From Mactromeris polynyma (taxonomy: Eukaryota; Mollusca; Bivalvia; Venerida; Mactridae), in contig JASFXZ010000001.1 of the NCBI GenBank assembly GCA_032209605.1, positions 20,974,256 through 21,038,255 on the forward strand: 64,000 nt of DNA, in the 5' to 3' direction. The notes beneath the pieces were generated by a model, which was not told where the DNA came from, searched no databases, and worked only from the letters and a program-made list of their open reading frames with translations. Both the position numbers and the translations under genes were made by a program. Below, piece by piece: positions 13,610 to 25,600 of the stretch (positions within the stretch are counted from its first letter, which is position 1; every line of letters begins with the position of its first letter).

Positions 13610-15481
13610 CTGTCAAGAAAACAAAATGAGTTGGTGAACAATAAAGATCCTTCTAATCGGTTACAACAGTGAATCAAATATAAACGATAAGATTCATAAT
13701 GTTGCATTTTAGGAACCAAATAAGATGAGTGAAAACATGGGTGGTATTTATAGCGGAACTTTACTGCACTGGCATTGGTCCTAGCCAAATATCATGAATT
13801 GAACACTACAAAAATCTACACATTGAATATTTTGTGTAAATCAATAATTGTGCGTGCGAATGTGCACTCGCACGCCGCACAAAAGTAACTCCTACTTTTG
13901 TTAAGCCAGTGAGGGACCTGCATGTGAAATTGTAAATCCCTGCCTTCATGCCAGGTTTGAACAAAATCCACTGAAAACAGCAGTATGTGCGCTTGCAACA
14001 TTGTGTCAACATAGAAACAGATGGGCAGCAGGTTTTCTTCAGCTGTTTTATAGCCATTATTGGGCTATAGATATTCTCCAATGCCAAAAAGTATATATTA
14101 TATATATTAATCACGAAATCCTTTACTTATATTCCTAATTTTTTCCTGTAATTTCTGGACTTTTCCCTAATTTTTATGTTAAACACGCAAACAATTAAAA
14201 TTGAAAGGGTATGAGTCATCTTCCCAAAGTAGCCAAAATAAACCCTGGGCAGTCATAAAAGCTGATTCCAGTATATCCGCCAGATATAAGTAATAGTATA
14301 TGGTATCAGTGATTTTTTGTTGTTCAATTTTACAGCCGAATTGCAGCTGTTTCCCCTAGCAAATAAGCCCCTCCATTTCCCCCAAAAGTGTCCCTTTTTC
14401 CCCCAAAAAGTAAAAAAAAGTTTAACTGCCTTTTTTACCCATCCTGAAAAGAACACTTCAAACGAGAGGGAAACGTAATTATAGTATAATACATTCAGCA
14501 AAAGTAGGAAATTAAATCATTTATAAGTAAAATAACCATGCTCTTATTTCCCCAAATTTGGGACTTATCGCAAATAATTTCCCAATTGAAAAGGCATAGG
14601 CAGTAAATTATTTTCAAAAAAAATCACTGGGAATACCCCTTACAACTTCCTTGTGTGTGGGTATAATTATAATCCTGAAAGGTTATTACGGATGTGAGGC
14701 AAACTATATACGAAAAAAATAAGGCAAGAATGTTGTTTTCCCATCTTACATGTGAAGTCTCCCGATTTCCGCAGGAGACTCCCGGTTTTGACAGCCAACT
14801 CACGCTCTCCTGGCTGGGAGCCGCGATCTCCCAATTTTCAAAGTAAACATTGTGAATTTTTATTATGGGGTATTTTTTAGTTCATTCCTGACTGGTTCGC
14901 TGAAATTACTTGTCAAACTGATCACCGAAAGTGTAAAATCGGGATACCAGTCCAAAAATCACGATTTTTGGGGTTATATAGATGCTCTAAACCATGGAAT
15001 CAAGTGCTTGGTGATACTGATCAAAATACGACGCGACCCTCGCTTGTCATGTTGTTTATTCAAGTTTCACACGTTTCTATTGCATTCAGATATGACAATT
15101 TGCAATAAAATTGTTAATTGGCGACTCTATTAAAGGGATGAACCCCAGATTACAAGTTAATTAGCAGAATATTGCTATTAACAGCTTACGATTATATATG
15201 GATGAAGACAAGGTGCAATCTCCTGATTTGCCTTCAGAAAAGGTTCACATGTATGTCCCATGGGTGTAGCTTAGCTGAAACTGATGTGTAGGGGTATCTT
15301 GTTTTTTTAGGTAAAATTTGGTAAGCTAGATCATCAAAGATGCGTTTTGGTATATATTTCATTCCTGTAAATATGCTTACAATATCAAAAACATACACTA
15401 ATATCTTAAATTGCAGTTTTGGCAAATTTTTTTCTCGATTTTTCATCTACATCCCCGTTTCCATTTATATATACATGTATA
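13610..15481. other. Non-coding region upstream of vasculin coding sequence
   Basis: Should contain the vasculin 5' UTR intron, first exon and promoter, none of which I can place. It contains an interspersed repeat at 14270-14640. I see no conserved coding exon. Confidence 0.5.
14270..14640 (+). repeat. Interspersed repeat, inverted relative to 21190-21530
   Basis: The reverse complement of GGTATCAGTGATTTTTTGTT...GCCGAATTGCAGCTGTTTCC, the CCCCC-rich middle, and TTATTTCCCCAAATTTGGGA all reappear in order at 21190-21530. The two copies lie in opposite orientation on either side of the hAT insertion. Confidence 0.75.
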
Positions 15482-15521
15482 CAGTCGACTCTCATTAAGA
15501 TGATTTTTTTTAAATGTCATG

Positions 15522-18500
15522 TAGTGTTATTTCTAGAATTTGAAAAGGGCAGGGTGCTGGCGAAAAAAGGGCACTTTGGTCGTCGCAATTTGTTCCAGTA
15601 ACATGTTATTGTACTTATTTGTGTATATGAAGTTTGTCGATGATCTATCTTGTTTCCATAAGCAGTCTTTCTGCTCCATTTGTATGAAGTGTGCCTATTC
15701 TCAGTTTCTCTTGACAATTAAATATCCACAACATGTCAATGCATGTAATGTATTTTTTCTGAATGTCAAAAATATTGAAGGCTTTGACTAGTTGTGGTTA
15801 TTTGCAGTCAGGACAAATTGCTGTTAAAATTACTTTTTTTAGCTTGTATTATTGCTTATACAGAGCATCAACCTTAAAGAGAATCCAATAATAAAAAAAC
15901 AAACACATAACAGATCATTTAATTTTTAATGAAGGTAAGTATCATGTTCTCATATGAATATATTGTTTTTTAATTTATGAAACAAGTTTTTACAAACAGT
16001 TGAATCAAGAACAAATTAACAATTGGGAACAGCAGACTCCACCAAGACAACCTGAGATAATACACAGTCTAACACAGTTTGTATGATGAGTGTAACTCAT
16101 GAAAACATTATGAATATATTATGTCTATGAATGTTTGCCATCAAATAATTACACAGAATCATCAATATTCTGCCATCTAGTTGATCTTGATCCTGCGGGG
16201 CTTCTGTTTATGCCACCTTCTGACAGCTTGTTCAAAGTCTAAATACTGATCACTCTGATGAATCAGGAGAAGCTTGTGTGTGGTGTCTACTTTCAGCCGA
16301 TTCCTCAAGTCAGTCACTGTTCTGTGAACATCAGAGAACACACGCTCTACTACGGCTGTACTCACAGGGATCACAGCTGCTGTAGCACAAATCTTCTCAA
16401 GGAGAGGGAATAAGTCGCCTACTGTTGGCTTCAGCTTGAAGATGGCCTGAATAAGTGCTGATGGTCCTTCGATTGTCTCCTTCGGCACGTCTTTAACTGT
16501 CTCCTTAAGTTGCTCCCACTGCTCAAGGCACTGATCAATGTCAAGTCCGAAATGGTCAGCTAGTGTCTCAATTTCATCTCCTCCTGCTATTGCGCTGGTT
16601 GTGTCCATATTAAAAATGGCCATATTGTCTATCAAGTCTGTGTTGTCCAGTCGTCTCTCGATGTTGTTGATTAGGTTGTGGATGAAGGTCTCTTCTGCTG
16701 CCTCAACTTTCTTCTTTTCTTCTTCAGTTGGTACAACATTCAGCTCTGACATGAGTTTGTCAATTTTCCTTAAGCTTATTCCTGGTGTGATGGTGAGCTT
16801 TCGCAGTGCTGCCAATGTAGACTCCATCCTTGGTTTGATCACTGAAAGGTCCACGGAGTTCTTCTCGAAAGTCAGGGCAAGCTGGGTCAGTGGACGAAGA
16901 GCATCACAGAGAAAGTGGATGATATGAATGGTCTGGTACGACTTGAATTTCTTCACAAGTCCATTTGCTGAAGGTCCTGAGCCAAGCCTCACGGAGTCAT
17001 TGCCACTTTCCACAGTGTTCTCCAGGTCCATGATGACTGCTAAGTATGTGTCCCTGAGAGAAGTCACTGCATCAAGGTGAGACAGCCATCTGGTGTGTGC
17101 CACTTGTTTGATTCGCTTGGTGTCACTCTCATCTAGCATCATCTGCAACTTCTCCAGTGATCTAGTCCTCTTCCCTGATGACTTGTAGTATTTGTAGACA
17201 GCAGCCAAAAGATCATCGGTGTCCCTGAAAACTTTGATCCCTTCAAAGCTTTCCTTCGCTGCTAGTGCCAGTCTGTGGTTGTGACAGTGGATGGTAATCA
17301 GCTCTGGCTTCAATTCCTTCAGCCGTGTAGATACACCAGACTTCTTTCCAATCATCGCATTACATCCATCACTGCCGAAAGCAACAAAATTGTCCACACT
17401 TATGTTGTCCTCAACTAAGGTTTTGGTCTCATTGAAGATGGTTTCAGACTTCCCATCGTCAATCTGGACATCCTTGATGAAGTCTGTATGAACTACTCCA
17501 GTGTCAGAGTCAACATACTTCACGCAGAACGCAAGGTGTTTCCGGTTGGCGATGTCAGTAGCTTCATCAGTCATCACTGAATAGGCAGGACTGGCTCTCA
17601 CCCGCTGACGAAGTGTGTGTTCAATTTCTTCTGACATGGCAGCTAGTAGCTCATCAGCTGTGGACTGGCTCTTGTATGTTGCGTTTTTCCCCTGACTTAG
17701 ATGTGCCAGTACTGGACTCTGCAGCTCGTCAATGGCAAAGTTCACCAAGTCCTCGTACACTGTTGTGTGAGCAATGTTGTGTTTGATCAGGAAGTGGAGC
17801 AACTTGGTGGCGCTGACCAAAGCCTGGAATTCCTTCTCATTCAGAGGTGTCCTTTCTTCGAAAGCCCTATTGATGTTCAGTTGAACTTCGGTTTCCAGTC
17901 TTACAGACATCTGATGCTGTTCACAATTTTCATGTGCCGTTACTTTGTCGAGCCTCAGACTTCGGCAGCCCTTCTGAGCCCATACTAGGCTTCCATTCAG
18001 CCCTGTTGACTGGTGCTTCACACAAAGACGACAGTACATAACTTGTAACATTTCATCATCAACAACTTCATGTTTGTTAAACAACCAGGGTCTTTTTTTG
18101 GTCCAGTCTGAGTCGAATCCATACTTGTGCTTAGCTTTGGACTTTCTGCGTGCAGTTGGAGTACTTGGCATGGATACCTGGATTTCTGTTGGTGGACTAG
18201 CTGGTTGCACGACGGCGGGTGACTCTGAGATTGTGCTGCTGTCAACGGTCGCCTCTGTAGTGGTTTGTTCACTGAAAATAAACAATAAAAATCAATAAGC
18301 AAATATGTTTTTATTTTTTTAAAACTATATTGCCATTTCCTGGATGTCATATGAACCTAAGAACCAAGTTTCACAAAGTTTATTACAGTTCATCTGTGCA
18401 TGTATATATTCTTCAAGCATCAAGGTTTGCCAAAACAAGAATCATGAATTGGTTATAACATAATGAAGATATTAAAAGTAAATGCATGTTTACACTTGTG

Positions 18501-19351
18501 TTTTACTTGAATTGAGAAGAAGGCTTTTTTGCTTCGTTTTTCGATATTTTTCATTTTATCAATTTATCGGTTACACACATCCATTGCATACAACTGATAA
18601 AGTCTCTATCAAAATTACCTTGATCTAGAACCACTGAAAAATGCTGAAATGCAGTGGTTTGTTTTAGCAATTTTAGCCCTGTCTTTATGCATCTGATCTA
18701 CCTTTCTTTTAGCAGACGGCATTTTTCTTTCAATTGTGAATAGAAATACGTATTGAATGTAATGTTTTAAAGCAAATTATGAAAATATAATGAATAAAAA
18801 CTTACTACTAACTCCAGAATTGCTCGTGTCTTGTTTTTCACGATTGACAATTTCAACCGTCGGCTACAATTATCAGTTACAGTTTGTATCTAACCATGCT
18901 TTAATCTTTTGTTTGAACATAGCGGCAGTTATTAATTCAATTATAATCAGCTTAATTCGTTCCGTATAATCATCGTTGATTAAATCAAACAAGGCAATCG
19001 CTGAAAAAGTCCAATGTTTTCACACTATCAACAAACTCGATAAACCTTAACGCGTGTTTACATATACAACGGTTTAACCCGGCCTCTATCAGTTAATCAA
19101 TACGGACCGCATGCGTATCGGGAACCAGCCAGTTATGCAGTAGCGTGTATTGGAAATTTATGTAGACGATTGACGGTGTGTTGTAAACAAAGGCCTACGA
19201 TATGACGCTCGAGGGGCATTTTACAGGATGTAAATTAGACAATTAACGGATTATCGCAAAAGGGCATTAGGGGCGCTAATTAGGGCAGCGGGGCGGGGCC
19301 AAAAAGGGGCAGGGCGCGGCGCCCCGCTATCCCGCTATAGAAATAACACTA
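15522..19351 (-). mobile_element. hAT transposon, apparently complete
   Basis: Ends TAGTGTTATTTCTA (15522-) and TAGAAATAACACTA (to 19351, with one extra base pair of variation near the inner edge) are inverted repeats. They are flanked by the direct repeat GTCATG (15516-15521 and 19352-19357), close to the 8-bp duplication expected of hAT. The right end carries a GC-rich subterminal block (GGGGCAGGGCGCGGCGCC). At 3.83 kb it encloses an open transposase gene on the minus strand. It sits inside an older pogo-like element. Confidence 0.82.
16177..18722 (-). CDS. hAT-family transposase (ZNF862/DUF4371-like), two exons
   Basis: Cut-and-paste transposase. Exon 1, 18722-18619, starts MPSAKRKVDQM; exon 2 is 18271-16177. 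GT-AG ends and phase agree, giving 2199 nt and 732 aa without a stop. Domains: BED/TTF-type zinc finger around residues 95-155 (YCRLC, Cys115 and Cys118, then His148 and His154); RNase-H-like core with candidate acidic residues in VMTDEATD (Asp270) and FGSDGCNA (Asp336); the CHNHRLALA motif near 364; C-terminal hAT dimerisation region near 660-720 with PVSTAVVERVFS and DLRNRLK. GC content and codon use are visibly higher than in the neighbouring host exons, which fits recent arrival. Exon 1 was joined because exon 2 alone lacks a sensible start and the phase fits exactly. Host domestication is unlikely, because terminal repeats are present. Confidence 0.9.
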
Positions 19352-22006
19352 GTCATGGCTACTCACCGGCCACCTGTGTTGCCACTTAGATCTCAAATTC
19401 GCCAATGGCGCCAATCTGAGACATAAAAACAATCGTTGAAGAAGTCATGTTCTAATTAATTGGTTTGATCGTAGTTTTGAACAATTTGACATGTTTGCAT
19501 TAATAGTCTAACACTTTGCAAACATGTACACATCCTTTCATCGTGTAAATAATCGATAATTAAAATTTAAATGTGCGAAAATACAGGTAAATAATCTCAG
19601 TGACGTGTGAAAACTTTCGTCGCAAGCAGGATACGATCTGACTTCGTGTTAAACAATAGATTGAAGGTGCGAACTTGTTAAGCGGGACTTCGAAAAAACT
19701 CGTCTTAACCGACATAAATTCATATAGACAAAAAAGAATAAAATCGGGACTTTTGAAAAACTTCGAGGCAACGGAAAATTGGTCTTAAGCGAGTTTGTCA
19801 TAACGAGAGTCGACTGTATGCCATTAATAGGTGCATGGTCATAACATTACAAATATATGAAGTGCACAGGTTTGGTAGTTTCAGTAGTTTGTGCATAAGT
19901 AACTCCAAATATTCAACTAAGCTGCAACAAAATGTTACAGAATACTTACAAAGGACAGACGGTAAGTTAACCAATCACAGTCAACAGTTTATAATGATCC
20001 TTGGAATAGTATGTTAAGTATTAAACAACACTGAATAAACTAAAACGTCTTCTAATAATTACTCCACCATTAGAATAATTAATGGTTTAAGGCACTTTTC
20101 CTACTTAGTGAGCACTGACAAACTAATAGTAATACATATGTGAAGTCCTGAGCGTCAATTTCTAGCACCACTAAAAGAGTATGTGTGTATCTCTTCAACT
20201 TTCAATTGTTTGTAGTAGAAAAATGTATTTAAAAGATGTCTGTTGCAAAGCAACAAGTGCTTGCAAACTCAGCTAAATGCTACAAAATGTCTTCCTCCAT
20301 CTTTATGTGTTCAAGCTAAATGAAAACTTAAACATGCATCAACGGTTGTGCTGTTCCCACTGCTTAGCCACCTTATGCAACTTAGAAAACAGTCATTGTG
20401 AGACGTAAACAGTCATTCCTTGATGTTGAAGACTGATGGGTTCACTTATGACGGTGAAACAAGCAGTAAAATCGACAAACATTTGACAAGATAAAGGAAT
20501 TAAAGACATGTTATGGTTCACATCGTCAGGAAAACGCGGTGTGGTAAAAAGGTCACATTTTCCGACATTAATTTTAAGCTAAATATTCGTGTCAGTTCAT
20601 TCAAAACAAGTGTAATTGTTTATTCTAAGTATACAAATGCTTCATGAGAGCTTATTTTACGATGACACGACAACACTTTGCAGAATATCCCATTTATTTG
20701 TTCTATTTCCAATATTTTCAATTCCCTCCAACAAAATGGCGACCATAATACCCACAATTCCAAAATCTCGGAAGTTGAATTATATTGTTCGTCCTAACAT
20801 ATTTCGAACCATTTTTGCTTCGCACTGTAACGGCTTACACGCGGTTTCAATTCTTCAAATACTCTCTCATCCAGTCTATATTCCAAGATTGTAAGCATTT
20901 ATTGAATTGTAGCTATTATAATACTGCCAAAAATCACCAGACCAAACTGAATGAGTGATGTTATCAGCGATTTTAACGACTTAAACATAATTATTTGCAA
21001 TTATTAGTGCAAACAACTGTTTAACCGCCTCTCCATGATTAAATTACAAAAAAGAGACATGTCAAGTGGACACAAACACAGACTTATTTTTTTAACTCTT
21101 TTTCATTTCACTATATCCTGTATATTTAAGTGAGAAATAATAATTTATTCAGCATGATAAATTAAACGCGCTGGAAACACAACAATTAAGAAAATGCCCG
21201 CAGGGATTATTTTTTTTTTACTGCCTGTGCCATTTCATTTGGGAAAATAAACGCGATAAATCCCAAATTTGGGGAAATAAGGTTAAGGTTGTTTTACTGA
21301 TGAAAATAACTTTTCAGCTGTGGCTGGTGATGTAAGAGCAAAGATTCTTGTATAAAAGGTTAAATTAAAAAAACTGATTTAACAAAAAGAAATTCATTCA
21401 GAGTGGGAACAATGAACAAAGAATTGGGGGGAAATTGTGATTTTTGGAAAAAAGTGACACTTTTTCGTAAGAGGAAACAGCCTATATTCGGCAGTAAAGA
21501 TTAACAAAAAAGTCACTGACCTGTAACAAACTGACCACACTATCATCCATCTATCATGATTGTACCAAATTTTCACATGCTGGTGTTTTATAATTGTTTA
21601 CTTATATTGATAGAGATCTAGACAATAGAAACAGATACCAATCCAAAATGTGTATTTTGCAGTAGATCTACGTGCAGTCATGCTCTAGAGTAATTTTTTA
21701 GTGTGTTGAAGTGTTTTTTTACGCTAGTGCCATTAATTTTGAGGATCAACGAAAATCTTTATATAGAACTACATGCAGTACTGCATGAAATTTTATTATT
21801 TATGCTCGTAAATTTTGCAAATCTGTAATGTTCTAGCAAATTATCTAGAGTCAATCGTTGTTGAACATAGATTTTACTGTACATGTATTTTAAAATGTAT
21901 ATATACATAATAATTATATTATGTATGTGCAGTTTGGAAGCTTAATTAAGCTAATGAAAATCCCGCGAAACTCAGACATAAACTAGTCAATGAATGTCTA
22001 ACAAAC
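19352..22006. other. Intergenic region between the hAT element and DED unit 1
   Basis: Holds the right arm of the pogo-like element (to 19816) and the inverted interspersed repeat (21190-21530). The rest is AT-rich single-copy-looking DNA in which I see no gene. Confidence 0.5.
21190..21530 (-). repeat. Interspersed repeat, inverted copy of 14270-14640
   Basis: Contains CCCAAATTTGGGGAAATAAG and a G-rich middle, followed by ATTCGGCAGTAAAGATTAAC, which are reverse-complement counterparts of the copy at 14270-14640. Confidence 0.75.
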
Positions 22007-22020
22007 ATTTCAATCATAAT

Positions 22021-22164
22021 GGAATTCGCGCCGCGCACGAGTACATGGACGCATGGCCAATCGTAACAGTTCGGCCTTTTCCGTCCTTCTTCGTTAATGC
22101 AGCAGTATGGCCTTGACCTCGAGCCTAAACAATACAAACCATATCATACGGCTCGTTTCGACAG
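22021..22164 (+). promoter_or_regulatory. Candidate promoter-proximal 5' leader exon of DED gene 1
   Basis: A locally GC-richer block running from GAATTCGCG to CGTTTCGACAG, followed by GTTTTGTG (possible splice donor at 22165). It is strongly conserved with 31857-31995. The coding exon downstream starts with a splice acceptor (TATTTTAG before GTTACAACGATG), so an upstream leader exon is required, and this is the best candidate. A 23-codon upstream ORF starts MDAWPIVTVRPF. The transcription start is not determined. Confidence 0.5.
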
Positions 22165-22608
22165 GTTTTGTGTAGGTATAGGCATTAGTACGGTTAAACT
22201 ATATCATACTCTGGTGTTTTATATAACTTAGAACAAATTTGAACACGATGCATTCGGTCAATGCTTAAAACTGACTGTGGAAGACAAAGTAATATGAATT
22301 CGCGACATTTGGATTCTATGTCATGCACTGCTCGTAACCACGGCATGTTTAATTCTGTATCGTCATTTCCATTTCACACATAATTGGATGTACATTAAAT
22401 GTAGGACTTAGAAATGAATTATGTCACACGTTTCAACGTTTTCTGATAGTTTTTTGATATGCTTTTATACACTAGCTTAGCGGCTAGCCTGAAGTTTTGC
22501 ACTGTATTTTCCCAAGTTTTCCACAAATTCAATTATTACAAATGATCTAACTAGTGCAACTCTCCTATTTTAAGGGTATGCATGCTATATATATTTTAGG
22601 TTACAACG

Positions 22609-25600
22609 ATGAACACAGCAGGATGTATTATAGGGAGGAGTGGCCGAAAGATTCTGAAAGCTACAAGTCCGTTCGCAACTCTGTTGTTAGACTTGTCGTC
22701 GGCTTTATCTGACGAAGAAGTCTCTAAATTTAGACTAGCTCTTAGTGTTGATAAATTTGTGACAAAGCGCAAATATAGTGAGCTGAAGAATGCTGCCGAA
22801 GTTCTGTCACATTTGCATCAAAATGAATTTATATCAGTTACGGATACAAAATTCCTGGAGGTGCTTCTTGTAAAGTCTGGAAGAAGAGACTTGGAGAACA
22901 AAATCACCAAGTATCATGAAAATCGACTCAAAGAAGGTACTCATTCCTTTTACTTTAGCAGTAGATGCTGATAGATCAATCTAATTCGGAGCTTTTTATT
23001 ACGCAGAATGAAATCACTGGTCTGTCACTGTTTTGCTGGAGGGAAGGATAGGGGGCATGGGGAACTGTATGTCCAGGGTATTTTGTCAATCTGAAGCAAT
23101 CTAATCAGGATGAAAATTCCAGCCAAGTCTGTTGTCTTAGTGACACTGTTTCTGTCAAATCACCATGTGTCTGGAACCACCCCGCGGGCAAAACATTGAT
23201 AGATGCATAAAAATAATCAGGGCTTGCCCTGGCGTTATTGGCTCAAGAAAACAAAAAATGGCTCAAGAAAAATCAAATTGGCTCAAATCGTCTAAAAATA
23301 TGACTTTCCAAATTTGGCGAAAAATTACTGTTGGCGAATGTTTTATTCCGCTCAATTTTCGATGATAAATGCAGTAAAATGCGGATGACACCGGTTCCCA
23401 ATGTCTGTGTATAACTGGCGTGTATAAGGGCCCCAATTGATATCCTGTCTATAATGACATGATTATTCACACGTTTGCCAAAAACAATAGGATAGACCTG
23501 TGAAGTGCTTAATAATAACACTTCAGAGAACTAAATTTGTTCGCTGTCTGCAGTGTTTGATACGCCGAAATAACAAATGATTAGACCGACAAAAGTTGCA
23601 AACTGTTGTTTACGCTTTGAAAGGTGACTTTTGATTGAAATAAGTTTATAGTTCATTAACAACGTTAATTCTTGAGCTAATGGCGGCTTTTATGCGGGAA
23701 TTTAATAATTATTTTTCTCAAGAATTGAAACCTTTTATCGCTGAAAATGTCATCTCATGAAATTAAAATTGCCGACGACAACCTAGAAAACATGTATTTA
23801 TTCAGCAGTCCACGTTTAATTCTTTAACCATTTACTTCAGCATAGCTAGACATCAACTAGGAAAATTAAAAATACTCGTTTATGCCTTGGATTTTCACGC
23901 GAATATCCATGCAATCACTTTCTTTTTTGGGTCTAATATACGATAAAATCCATACCATACAGTCCGTAATGCCACCCGCTCCGTATTTTACGAGGAATGA
24001 ATATTATTATAGTAAATTCAGATTACTATTATTTTTGGCTGTATATACTGATGATTTACAAATGTATGTCTCATAGTCTGTGCTATGACTATTCACATAT
24101 AATTTACCTCATTGTATGTTTAGTTTATGTTTCATTTGTGGCCTACTTTTTATGTATAGCTGACTGTTTTAAGCCTGTATTTCTTCTTGCACGTGATTGA
24201 CTTGTGTTTGGGAGTATACATTGTCTTCATCTTTCAATTTGAATAATGAATTGATAATGAGATGTATGTTTAAACTTTAATTACAAGAATAAAATAGCAG
24301 TGCTACAGTGAATCATCCTGCAAGCTCTTTTAGAAATGATTTGTAGCCTATTTAAAGCAATTTCAAAGAAACACTAAAATGTATTACAGTGAAATAACAA
24401 AGCTCTGTGCTATAGAATATTGGTGATTGAGGGACAAACTGCACTCAATATGTGTCTATTGCATGCTGTAATATAGCCCGTGAATGACTGAAACCGACTG
24501 GGTTCCAAAATTGGCTCAAGAAAAAAAAGCCAGCACTAGCCCTGAGAATGAATGTTTGTGTCAGGGTTGGCTAAAACGTGGGTTTTACTCATAAAACCCA
24601 GCCCGGTGCGTAATTCTGTGTAAACCTGGGTTTTAATGGGCTAAACTGGGTAATACTGGGTGAATAGCTATATACATGTACAATGAATTTTGCACCATTT
24701 GTAATGCAATTTGTATCAGTAACTAAACTTTGTGTCCGTATCACTTCTTTATTTCATTGTCTGCTAACTGCATTTTGATTTACTTAGGTTTTATTTGTAA
24801 TGGAATGTAACGTTTTGTTCAGTACAATGGTTATTTAAGACATCTGTACAAATGTGTAGATGAAGTTCTCTCATCATTAAATCATTATCATTTAGGTTGT
24901 CATAGCTCTGTAAGAAGAATGAAAATTCAATTGTCTGGTTTTATGTTACATGTAACGTATCTGTTTTGTTTAGAAAATGATCAAACTGCTGTCAAAGGTC
25001 ATTATGAGAGGGAGACTCGTAGCAGACATGTTAGTCCAACTGGATTTACGGCTTTAAAGGAACTGAAAACTTGTCCAAACACAGAAATAAGGTAAGGCTA
25101 TAATTTAAAAAATGGTTTGTTTGGTATAACCCTACCTACCCATGAAAATGGCCCCTACTCAAAAACTTTTAAGGGGTTCGAGTGGGAATATTTTTCGCAG
25201 CATATTAAAAGTTAACACTAGTATGACTACAAAATATAATAAATAAACAAATAATTACCTACCTACCTACCCACCTAAATTTCGCTGGGTAGGGTTTTGC
25301 TTAACAAACAATTTTTTTAAGGTGGCCTAAACTAAATTAATGAGTCATTATTATTCAAAAAGGTTTGTCACTAATTTTGTATTTCATGTACTAAGAAAAC
25401 TGTGTTGATTAACTGTATATTAAAGAGTGCAGTGCAGCCTCTCAAAGTGCCCAACTCTTGAGCAACAACCTCTCTTCAACAACAGTATAAATTTTTCCTG
25501 TTATATAAGAATTTACTATCAATTAAACCTGGCTGGAGCAACAACAAGGAGGATGCAGATGAATATATCGAGGGTTGATAATTTGTTAATCCAAAGGGCT

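Larger units (their letters stand above)
15482..19816. mobile_element. Pogo/Tigger-like DNA element (TA flanks), interrupted by a hAT element
   Basis: Left terminus TA-CAGTCGACTCTCATTAAG (15480-) and right terminus TAACGAGAGTCGACTG-TA (to 19818) are inverted repeats flanked by TA, and this terminus type is common in pogo/Tigger-like Tc1/mariner elements. Only about 40 bp of the left and 465 bp of the right arm remain outside the hAT insertion. The uninterrupted host was therefore about 0.5 kb, with no transposase of its own. Confidence 0.75.

Noticed and set aside
16538..17988. Plus-strand open frames across the transposase (for example 16538-16927, 17701-17988)
   Set aside because: They are antisense shadows of the GC-richer hAT coding exon.
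22609..22671. KH RNA-binding domain at the DED N-terminus
   Set aside because: Only the GxxG-like word is present; a KH domain needs about 70 residues and the following sequence fits a DED.
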